Part shown: in pieces, positions 1-6,052 of the stretch
Layout: every line of letters begins with the position of its first letter
How positions within the stretch are numbered: position 1 is the first letter of the stretch
Source of the DNA: Clostridia bacterium
GTDB taxonomy: Bacteria; Bacillota; Clostridia; Christensenellales; Borkfalkiaceae
Direction: 5' to 3'
Assembly (NCBI GenBank): GCA_017616925.1
Contig: JAFZXG010000004.1
Location: forward strand, 1-6,052
DNA length: 6,052 nt
The notes under the pieces: model-generated
Seen by the model: only the letters and a program-made list of their open reading frames with translations
Database searches by the model: none
What the model was told of the DNA's origin: nothing
Made by a program: the position numbers and the translations under genes

Positions 1-2508
1 CGCTACGATATTGACGTTGGCGTCCGTACTCGCAAACGCGCCTTTCGCTATCGTAACTACTCCTTCCGCAAACGTATACTCTATGTCGCTACCGTTGAAC
101 TTTACGCTGTCTAATTCTCCGAATCCGTAAGACGAAAGATCATAACTGAAATTCGTCTCTTTGTTCTTGGCGATCACCTGAACGTTAGTCTCGTTTACGG
201 TTTCCGCCACTTTTACAGTGAACACTTTTTCCGCAGTAAGTTTTACACCTAAAATTACGTTCTCGTAATTCGCTACTACCGTTATTTCGGTGTTACCCGC
301 TACCGTGTCCGCTACCGTTAGAACATTGCCTTCAAGCGTTACGCCCGCTATCGCGTTCTTTAACGTGAGTTTTACGCCTTGAGTATCCGTCGTTACCGCA
401 AGCGAACTTCCCGCTATTACCGTAGTTTCGGCGTTAGTTATCGAAATCGATTCGGGCGCCGAAACAAACGTCTTTACACTCTTGAATATGAGCATTCCGT
501 TATATACTTCCCAGTATTCCGAAGAAAGACTCGCCAGTATGTCCGCACTGTCTGCTTTAAACGCTTCTATCGACGTGTACATCCCTTCGCCTTCGGCTGC
601 GCTATTAGTATAAGCGGTAGCCGCGGGAACTACAAAATACGAATTGTCTGCTCCAGCGCCTACTGTAGCGTATGCATAAACGGCCTTGTCCGTACCCGCG
701 AGAATACTTGCGTCAAGCATGAATACACTGTTTTGAACGACCGAACCGTCCTGAACCCAGTTTACCGCCCCGACTGCGTTATTAGATAATACAGAAGTAG
801 CGCCCAACGCGCCTTGTATGAATACGTTATCGATTATACTGTTACCCGTTGCAGCTGCTGCTAAAAGTCCTGAATCGTTATTTATTACTTTGACATTGAT
901 AAAACCAATATTTTTAATCGTAGCATGATATAAGCCAAGCCATATACCGGCGTATGCCGTTATGTCGTTGATCGTGTGTCCCTGACCGTCTAACGTGCCG
1001 CTGAAGTAATACCAGCCGTTAGGAATGTAATCGCCACCCATGTCTATATCGTTCGTCAACACGATATAAGTATAATTAGCAGCCTGATTCTGATCAGACG
1101 TTTTGCCTTCGCTCGCATGGTTGAACGCTTCGACTAATTCGGCTTTATTGCTTACCGCAAAGTCGATTATATATGCTTCGCAAATGTACTTTTCGGTATC
1201 GGTTTCAAAAATAACGTCAACGCCTTTACCCGTAGTTGCGTTGTGTTCGGTAAACCTCAACGTCGAACCTTCGAGTGCAAAAGCAACTTGCTCACCCGCA
1301 ACGGTAACCGACGTTATTTCACCGTTAAAGTTTATACCGCTTACGTCATTATCATTAAAGTTACAAAGCGAAAGTTCTTCGCTAAAGGTTATTTCCGATT
1401 TGCTTACAATAACTCTTAAAACGGTCTGATCCGATTCGCCGTTAGCCGACGTATATCTAACATTTATCTGCGCGATACCGATGCCGACTGCGTTTATAAC
1501 ATTTCCCGTCACTGAAACCACGTCCGTGTCGTTTGTAGTATACTCGAACGTTCCGCCCGTAGCGCTTTCCCCGTCAATCGTAGCCGTCGCGTTTATCGTG
1601 TAAGATACGGGGTTCTCCGTCGTGCCTGCGGTAAGATAAAGGTTCACGTTATCTCCGTCAAAACCGGAGTTTACGCGTACAAGTTCTCTTACGTTAACCG
1701 TTACAGTCGCACTAGTTACCGAAAAACCTTTTACGGTGCCGCTTACCGTTACCGTCGTCGTACCGTATGCTACGGGAACTATCGTTCCGTCCGCATTTAC
1801 CGTCGCTACCGACGGATCCTGCGGTGTATAGGCGAACACGCCGCCTGCGATCTCGGTCTCACCGTCAATGACCACGTAGGCGTCTATTTTAAGACTGTCG
1901 CCCTTTCTTACGGTATAAACGCTCATTTCCGTCGTTACCGCAAGCGTCGATCCGCTATCCGGTGCGGTAAAGGTTATTTCGCAAGAGTCGGATTTCCCGC
2001 CGACTGTCGCCGTTACCGTTACCACGCCTGCGCTTAACGCCGATACCAAGCCGTCGTCACTCACCGTGGCGATAGTCGGATCGGACGTCGTCCAAATCAC
2101 GCTGCCCGTTATATTCTTCACCGTGGCGTTTAATTGCACGTCGTCGAATATAGACGAACTTACCGTTTTCCTGTCTAACTTGACCGACTGCTCGACTACG
2201 ACCGTTACAACGCAGGTCGCGCTCTTATCGCCGACTTTTGCGGTGATATTCGCCGTACCCGCTTTTATACCCGTTACCAAGCCGTAACCGTTTACCGTCG
2301 CTATAGACGGCGCGTCCGATTTCCATTCGACAGTTCCTTCGGTGCCTTCAAGCGTCGCTACGAGTTCTATCGTGTTGCCTTCCATTACGGTAGCGGCACT
2401 TTTGTTCAGACTTATTTTTACGGTACTACCGCCGCCGCAAGCCGTAATTAAAGCGGCTATCAACGACAACAACACCGTAAAAACCAAACTGTGTCTTAGT
2501 TTCTTCAT
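1..2508 (-). CDS. Ig-like repeat and beta-helix surface lipoprotein, C-terminus off window
   Basis: An open frame of 836 codons from ATG at 2508 to the left edge has no stop, so the C-terminus is missing. A strong RBS (AAGGAG) lies 9 bases upstream. Residues 1-24 form a lipoprotein signal: KK near the start, a hydrophobic run, and lipobox ITAC with Cys24. Residues 28-105 and 108-182 are Big_2-type Ig-like repeats, shown by the motifs PSIATVNGYGLVTGIKAG and PTIATVSDDGLVSALSAG. Two more diverged Ig-like units cover about 187-274 (PSVATVNADG) and 276-368. A linker domain at about 372-450 leads into a short parallel beta-helix at about 455-640, with NDIDMGG, GTLDGQGHTI and IKNIGFINV. Residues 685-768 are another Ig-like domain. 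Residues 797-836 resemble 396-435, as if a second linker plus helix module follows. Such proteins usually bind surfaces or carbohydrate. No catalytic motif is visible, so adhesion or ligand binding is inferred. It is the last of the three genes in the probable operon. Confidence 0.95.
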   Translation of the reverse strand, partial: MKKLRHSLVFTVLLSLIAALITACGGGSTVKISLNKSAATVMEGNTIELVATLEGTEGTVEWKSDAPSIATVNGYGLVTGIKAGTANITAKVGDKSATCVVTVVVEQSVKLDRKTVSSSIFDDVQLNATVKNITGSVIWTTSDPTIATVSDDGLVSALSAGVVTVTATVGGKSDSCEITFTAPDSGSTLAVTTEMSVYTVRKGDSLKIDAYVVIDGETEIAGGVFAYTPQDPSVATVNADGTIVPVAYGTTTVTVSGTVKGFSVTSATVTVNVRELVRVNSGFDGDNVNLYLTAGTTENPVSYTINATATIDGESATGGTFEYTTNDTDVVSVTGNVINAVGIGIAQINVRYTSANGESDQTVLRVIVSKSEITFSEELSLCNFNDNDVSGINFNGEITSVTVAGEQVAFALEGSTLRFTEHNATTGKGVDVIFETDTEKYICEAYIIDFAVSNKAELVEAFNHASEGKTSDQNQAANYTYIVLTNDIDMGGDYIPNGWYYFSGTLDGQGHTINDITAYAGIWLGLYHATIKNIGFINVKVINNDSGLLAAAATGNSIIDNVFIQGALGATSVLSNNAVGAVNWVQDGSVVQNSVFMLDASILAGTDKAVYAYATVGAGADNSYFVVPAATAYTNSAAEGEGMYTSIEAFKADSADILASLSSEYWEVYNGMLIFKSVKTFVSAPESISITNAETTVIAGSSLAVTTDTQGVKLTLKNAIAGVTLEGNVLTVADTVAGNTEITVVANYENVILGVKLTAEKVFTVKVAETVNETNVQVIAKNKETNFSYDLSSYGFGELDSVKFNGSDIEYTFAEGVVTIAKGAFASTDANVNIVA
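386..404 (-). repeat. 19-bp exact direct repeat, copy 1 (within the Ig-like/beta-helix gene)
   Basis: Identical over 19 bases to 1928-1946 and in the same reading frame. It encodes LAVTT at residues 703-707, at the same place in an Ig-like domain as the other copy (GSSLAVTTD here, GSTLAVTTE there). It is most simply a remnant of domain duplication combined with strong codon preference. Confidence 0.7.
1928..1946 (-). repeat. 19-bp exact direct repeat, copy 2 (within the Ig-like/beta-helix gene)
   Basis: The partner of 386-404, encoding LAVTT at residues 189-193 at the start of the third Ig-like unit. The flanking DNA diverges at once on the 3' side of the coding strand, so only this short block is preserved. 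Confidence 0.7.
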
Positions 2509-2517
2509 TTTCTTTTT

Positions 2518-2523
2518 CTCCTT
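2518..2523 (-). promoter_or_regulatory. Shine-Dalgarno site of the Ig-like/beta-helix lipoprotein
   Basis: The minus strand reads AAGGAG here, followed by nine purine-rich bases (AAAAAGAAA) and the ATG at 2508. The match and spacing are near ideal and fix this start. The leader just upstream is almost only A and T, so the site should be unstructured and accessible. Confidence 0.9.
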
Positions 2524-2537
2524 TTTTAATTTTTTTA

Positions 2538-2572
2538 TTTTTAAACACAATCGGGTTATCGTGTATTAAAAA
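2538..2572 (-). repeat. Intercistronic inverted repeat (stem-loop), possible weak terminator or processing hairpin
   Basis: On the minus strand the arms are TTTTTAA-T-ACACGAT and ATTGTGT-TTAAAAA around a loop AACCCG. This gives 14 pairs, one a G-T wobble, with one bulged T. It starts one base after the stop of the DUF4838 gene. The outer seven pairs are all A/T, and the 3' arm is followed by an A-rich rather than T-rich tract, so it is not a textbook intrinsic terminator. It may limit read-through, protect the upstream mRNA end or mark a cleavage site. The structure is seen in the sequence; its function is inferred. Confidence 0.55.
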
Positions 2573-2573
2573 T

Positions 2574-4511
2574 CTAATCCCTGAAAAAGTTGCTTATAAG
2601 CGAATCTTCGCTTAAATGCGTTATATGCAAACGCTCGCAATCTTCTTTAAGTTGCTGTTTCATTTCAGCCTCTTCTTTTGACGACAGGCTGCTCGAATAA
2701 AGTTTCAGAATTGTGTATCTCACGAACACGCTTTCAATACATATATGATCGCGATAAGTCTGATACTTTTCCGCGTTGTCTGCATATATCTCTATTGCGC
2801 GATACGCCTGCTCGATATAATCGTACCACGTTTCAAGTTGGCGAAGCGACCAGAAACGCGAATCGGTCGTTTGCTCGGCTATCGTTGTGTTAGATCCATA
2901 TTCGTCCTGTATATACTGACATTGAGTTATTATTTCGTCGAACATTTGTTCCATTACATTTGACGCGCGACCGAAGTATATATCGAAAAATTCACGTTTT
3001 AACTCGTTGTAATCAAGATTTACGTCCCATCCCCATCTCGATTGAAGATATGTTTTGAAATCGTTGAAACCCGAACAATTCGGTGTACTATATGCCCCTT
3101 GATCGAACATCCATATAGGGCTGAAGTTTTCAAGGATCAGTTTATAAGTCCCCTTCGTCTGACCGTAAACATTATACGGAGTATTGTAATTTGAAAAATT
3201 CGTGCAGTACCCCCAATATCCGAAATATTTGCAGCATGCCGACCAACCTTTCATTATTTCCTGAGTCTGTATGTTTTCGGGCTGATCCAGACCGTAGGCA
3301 AATCGCGCGAATATAGGTGCATACATAACTGCCACGTTGTCGCGACAAACCACTTTTTCGTCTATCGGCGAATAAGTGCCGTCCGTATTTTTTCTCGACG
3401 GCGCGGTTTCCGTCTTGTTATATGCGAATATGGCTATCACCACTTCTCTGCCGTTTCTTTCGGTATTCAGCCAGTTTTCTATCTTCTCCGCCACTTCGTT
3501 TATGAATATTACGTCGAGACCTGCGTCCGTGCCGTACGTTTCCCTGTAACTCGCACACGTAGGACATTTGCACCAGGTACTGCCGTCCATCTGCGTTACC
3601 GTAATAAGTTTTTTGCTTGTATCGGCGTCTATATTTTTCTTTAACGCTTCTACCATTGCATTGACAAGCAACGTCCTCTCCGCCTCGTCGCCGTGCGCGG
3701 ACAAACATAACTGTGTTCCGTCGTCCGAAAACCATTTAGGATGCACGGACCTGTTCGTCTCGGGAATAAAATAAAAGAAATTGTGATACGGCTTACTCGG
3801 TGCGAGATAAAAGTCACTATGCGGCAACGCAAAACGCATTTTGTATGCACGATCACTATTCGTGTAATACTTACCCGTATTAGAAAGCCGATATTCAAAA
3901 TCCGGATTATCGGTTATTTCAAAATCATAAAGCGGTACGTCGGTTACGTCGTCGAAAACATACGCGTCGTATGCCACGCACTTATATCCGACCGTCTGCG
4001 TCAATAATTCGTAAGTGCCCCACAATACGCCGAATTCGTGCTTGGCGCATATATACACGTTTTTGTTTACGGTTCTTATAATGAACCCGTTCGTGTTAAG
4101 CGTATCCGGCACGCTTATTCCCGTACTTTCCGCAAGAGACGTGTTGCCGAGCGATATATATTTCGCCCCCACGGGCAATTCGCTTTCTTTTACGGTTCTT
4201 AAAACTACGCCCGTCGCCTCATTCATCAAAGACGATATTTCGCTCGCGGCAAACGAAATCTGTTTCCCCGCGTCGTTTGGAATTACCACGTAATAATCGC
4301 TTTCCCCGTTACTTATCATAAAATCGTTAGTAACGGTTTTTCTGTAAATATGCGTGCCGCCGGTATACATCCCTTTCTCCGAATATTCCGTAGGCGTCAG
4401 GTCAAGTCCCGAATAATCGGGATCGACTTTATCGCCCTTATTACAACCCGTCGAAAAAAGCATCGCCAAAATTAAAATAATACTGACTGTTTTTAATAAT
4501 CCTTTCTTCAT
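2574..4511 (-). CDS. DUF4838-domain lipoprotein, probable GH163-like surface glycoside hydrolase
   Basis: A complete 645-residue protein from ATG at 4511 to TAG. Residues 1-23 form a lipoprotein signal (MKKGLLK, hydrophobic run, lipobox STGC, Cys23). Residues 70-175 look like the small alpha/beta domain that precedes the barrel in many hexosaminidase and alpha-glucuronidase type enzymes (YVVIPNDAGKQISFAASEI, then GVLWGTYELL). The DUF4838 core runs from about 203 (NPDFEYR) to 490: HPKWF at 257-261, QLCLSAHGDEAE at 267-278, VTQMDGSTWCKCPTC at 305-319, VIFINEVAE at 334-342, FAYNKT at 362-367 and WMFDQGA at 467-473. A helical region follows (SRWGWD to the end). DUF4838 is the Pfam domain of the GH163 endo-beta-N-acetylglucosaminidases, which release N-glycans, but not every DUF4838 protein has shown activity. 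Asp309 and Glu339 are candidate acidic active-site residues by position only. The gene lies 12 bases after the upstream Ig-like gene and is probably co-translated with it. Family assignment is fairly firm; enzyme activity is inferred. Confidence 0.93.
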   Translation of the reverse strand: MKKGLLKTVSIILILAMLFSTGCNKGDKVDPDYSGLDLTPTEYSEKGMYTGGTHIYRKTVTNDFMISNGESDYYVVIPNDAGKQISFAASEISSLMNEATGVVLRTVKESELPVGAKYISLGNTSLAESTGISVPDTLNTNGFIIRTVNKNVYICAKHEFGVLWGTYELLTQTVGYKCVAYDAYVFDDVTDVPLYDFEITDNPDFEYRLSNTGKYYTNSDRAYKMRFALPHSDFYLAPSKPYHNFFYFIPETNRSVHPKWFSDDGTQLCLSAHGDEAERTLLVNAMVEALKKNIDADTSKKLITVTQMDGSTWCKCPTCASYRETYGTDAGLDVIFINEVAEKIENWLNTERNGREVVIAIFAYNKTETAPSRKNTDGTYSPIDEKVVCRDNVAVMYAPIFARFAYGLDQPENIQTQEIMKGWSACCKYFGYWGYCTNFSNYNTPYNVYGQTKGTYKLILENFSPIWMFDQGAYSTPNCSGFNDFKTYLQSRWGWDVNLDYNELKREFFDIYFGRASNVMEQMFDEIITQCQYIQDEYGSNTTIAEQTTDSRFWSLRQLETWYDYIEQAYRAIEIYADNAEKYQTYRDHICIESVFVRYTILKLYSSSLSSKEEAEMKQQLKEDCERLHITHLSEDSLISNFFRD

Positions 4512-4519
4512 CTCTCTAT

Positions 4520-4525
4520 CCCCCT
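4520..4525 (-). promoter_or_regulatory. Ribosome binding site of the DUF4838 gene, overlapping the upstream stop
   Basis: The minus strand reads TAGGGGGATAGAGAG and then ATG at 4511. The last two bases of the upstream gene's TAG stop begin the AGGGGG element, which lies 8 bases before the ATG. AGGGGG can pair with the anti-SD through one G-U wobble. A ribosome terminating on the upstream gene would sit over this site, which suggests translational coupling. The start is also supported by the signal peptide that follows it. Confidence 0.7.
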
Positions 4526-6052
4526 ATTTCACTACTATCGGGCAATCTTTTATTGTTAAATTGCCTGCACGGTCGCGCACGGAATACCTTATGATATATT
4601 TACCGACGCTCTTCGGTATAAACGCGTTGGTATTCAGTTTGTAAAGTATACCGTCCGGCGTTATAAAGTAAGTTATAACAGTCAGATCACTGTCAATATT
4701 ATCTATAGCCGTAGCGTTAGGCACGATAACTTTTTCACCGACCTTTCCTTCCGTCGGTAACCCCGTTACTCTTATTTCGGGTTTTTCTTCGTCAATCACC
4801 GAAACCTTAAAACTAAAATTCGTCTTGTTGGTGTCTGCATCTTCCGAATAGTAAGACATTGTATACGTACCATACTTATCCGCCGTTATAAGATAATCCC
4901 TGTCGGCAGGAACTTTATTTAACAACGTTCCGTTAACGTCGTAACAAAACTCTCCGTTAACATCTTTTACCGTAAGTTTTACGTCGCAAACTCCGTCTAT
5001 GATATCCACGCCTTTCGCAGATGGAGCGGTTATTACCGAATTTATTTGTACGTTCCCGCCGTAATCACTACCGAACAGTATTCTCGGTCCTATATAGTCA
5101 TACTCTTCATCCATGAGTGTCTTGCCGTTTATCGAACATATTGTAAGCGAAGACACTCTCGTTACATCTTCCACGCTTATAGTAAAATAGACAAGTCCGC
5201 TCGAAAAACCTGCAAACGATCCGCCGTTGCAATACTCTTTGGCGGTTCCGACAGAGTTTTTCGTCTTATCATACTTAAATTTCATCGTATTGTTATTGTA
5301 ATTGAACGTAATAAAGTTCGAGTTTTTGAACACGTCGTTTTCGCAAGCGTAAGTCAACCCGTCGTTATCGTTGAAATAGAATCTCGTTCCGGTTGCCGTT
5401 TTGATATAGTTAAGTTTTACGCTCTGCGAAGGATCTATGAAATCGGAAATAGTAAAACTTATTTTAGAGTAAAATATTTTGTCGGTTGTACCGCAAAATC
5501 TGACGTCCAGATTGTCCGCCGCAACGGGATTAACAAACCCGAATACCGACGCTTTCGAGAAATTAAGCATAACGCCCGAATTATCGACTTCGGTATAACC
5601 GCCGTTTTCCGCTACAAACAGGTCTTTCACTTCAAGAACACCGTTTTCATCCCTTAAAATCAACACGGGTATCCCGTATTCCACGCTTTCGGTATTCCCG
5701 TTAAGCGTCGCGGAATATTTTATTATGACGAGATCGCCGCTTGTTTTTACTATCGGTTTAATTTTGTCTGCTTTCGCGTTTTTTTCTCCCATGCCGTCGG
5801 TATAAGTAACGGTCGTAGAAATTTTATCCCCGCTGCCGTCGGTATAGTTATAAGCAAAATATTTTTCGAGTTTATATTCCTTTCCCGATACTATATATTT
5901 CGGTAAAATCGGTTGATCTATAAACACGGGTTTATCTCCCGATGCAACCGAAACAACGTATGAATAATCACCGACGTTGCCCAAATAATCCGTGGATGTA
6001 ATCGTTATATCGTAATTTCCGTTCGATACCGGTCTGAATTTTCCGTCTTTAA
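4524..6052 (-). CDS. Large multi-domain Ig-like/beta-sandwich surface protein, N-terminus off window
   Basis: The frame is open to the right edge: 508 visible codons, the first complete one at 6050-6048. The 22 codons before the TTG at 5984 continue a normal Ig-like strand pattern (GNYDITITSTDYLGNVGDY), so that TTG is Leu and not a start. In visible numbering, 1-36 are the end of an Ig-like domain. Residues 39-130 look like a second Ig-like domain. Residues 136-342 look like a concanavalin/jelly-roll type beta-sandwich, beginning at GVLEVKDLF and ending at PRILFGSDYGGNVQINSV. Residues 345-420 are an Ig-like domain (ADKYGTYTMSYYSEDAD), and 422-508 a final one resembling bacterial cadherin-like or DUF5011 domains (GKYIIRYSVRDRAGN). 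The protein ends in VVK with no LPXTG motif, hydrophobic tail or S-layer domain, so any anchor must be N-terminal. Carbohydrate or surface binding is inferred from the folds. It is the first visible gene of the probable operon. Confidence 0.93.
   Translation of the reverse strand, partial: KDGKFRPVSNGNYDITITSTDYLGNVGDYSYVVSVASGDKPVFIDQPILPKYIVSGKEYKLEKYFAYNYTDGSGDKISTTVTYTDGMGEKNAKADKIKPIVKTSGDLVIIKYSATLNGNTESVEYGIPVLILRDENGVLEVKDLFVAENGGYTEVDNSGVMLNFSKASVFGFVNPVAADNLDVRFCGTTDKIFYSKISFTISDFIDPSQSVKLNYIKTATGTRFYFNDNDGLTYACENDVFKNSNFITFNYNNNTMKFKYDKTKNSVGTAKEYCNGGSFAGFSSGLVYFTISVEDVTRVSSLTICSINGKTLMDEEYDYIGPRILFGSDYGGNVQINSVITAPSAKGVDIIDGVCDVKLTVKDVNGEFCYDVNGTLLNKVPADRDYLITADKYGTYTMSYYSEDADTNKTNFSFKVSVIDEEKPEIRVTGLPTEGKVGEKVIVPNATAIDNIDSDLTVITYFITPDGILYKLNTNAFIPKSVGKYIIRYSVRDRAGNLTIKDCPIVVK

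Noticed and set aside
379..789. Plus-strand open frame of 136 codons, very rich in Arg and Tyr
   Set aside because: It is antisense to the left-edge lipoprotein gene, where the repeated ACG, GCG and GTA codons read as CGT, CGC and TAC in this frame. The composition is not that of a real basic protein.
1..2508. The repeated ACGGTAACG-type sequence as a CRISPR array or satellite repeat
   Set aside because: The repeats are short, irregularly spaced, in frame, and encode the Thr-Val strands of Ig-like domains. There are no constant-length spacers.
2342..2569. Plus-strand open frame of 75 codons with a hydrophobic Phe-rich end
   Set aside because: It is antisense to the signal-peptide region and the A-rich spacer. 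The FFIFFF run comes from the poly-A leader read backwards, and the lipoprotein on the other strand explains the sequence better.
2538..2572. The inverted repeat as a strong Rho-independent terminator
   Set aside because: In the minus-strand direction only three T follow the core stem before an A-rich tract, and the outer pairs are all A/T. On the plus strand no T-run follows either.
2525..2573. A separate promoter for the last gene within the 65-base spacer
   Set aside because: TTGTGT followed at about 17 bases by an A-rich stretch can be forced into -35 and -10 boxes, but there is no good TATAAT match, and any A/T-rich spacer gives such partial hits.
3418..3735. Minus-strand open frame of 105 codons in another frame inside the DUF4838 gene
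   Set aside because: It overlaps the most conserved part of the DUF4838 domain, is Arg-rich and low in hydrophobic residues, and has no RBS.
5046..5657. Plus-strand open frame of 203 codons
   Set aside because: It lies fully antisense to the Ig-like gene, is rich in Arg, Tyr and Val without any domain pattern, and has no convincing RBS. It is a by-product of the coding strand's codon bias.

Overview
The window holds three consecutive genes, all on the minus strand, and almost nothing else. All three encode exported surface proteins. In transcription order (right to left) they are: the 3' part of a large protein built of Ig-like and beta-sandwich domains (4524 to beyond 6052); a complete 645-residue DUF4838 lipoprotein that is probably a glycan-active enzyme (2574-4511); and an 836-codon open stretch of a lipoprotein with bacterial Ig-like (Big_2-type) repeats and a short parallel beta-helix domain (1-2508), which runs off the left edge without a stop. 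The gaps are 12 and 65 bases, so the three genes are probably co-transcribed.

Both visible N-termini are Lys-rich signal peptides ending in a lipobox Cys (ITAC and STGC), and both visible start sites have a purine-rich Shine-Dalgarno sequence. The gene bodies have moderate GC and frequent ACG, GCG and GTA codons, and the 65-base spacer is very A/T-rich. The middle protein keeps 14 Cys besides the lipidated one, which is high for a secreted protein and fits a strict anaerobe. This suggests an uncultured anaerobic Clostridia-type Bacillota, possibly from the gut. That placement is inference from composition and protein style; no marker gene is present.

Layout: 1-2508 Ig-like/beta-helix lipoprotein, C-terminus missing; 2509-2573 intercistronic spacer with an imperfect inverted repeat, an A-rich leader and a strong RBS; 2574-4511 DUF4838 lipoprotein; 4512-4523 a minimal gap in which the upstream TAG stop overlaps the next gene's RBS; 4524-6052 multi-domain Ig-like protein, N-terminus missing.

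Working model (inference): the DUF4838 protein acts on host or dietary glycans at the cell surface. DUF4838 is the Pfam domain associated with the GH163 endo-beta-N-acetylglucosaminidases. The two flanking proteins would bind surfaces or carbohydrate. No transporter, regulator, mobile element, RNA gene or CRISPR array is visible. I see no clearly new system. The points most worth checking are the identity of the DUF4838 protein, the apparent second copy of a domain module at the left edge, and the very tight in-frame junction between the second and third genes.
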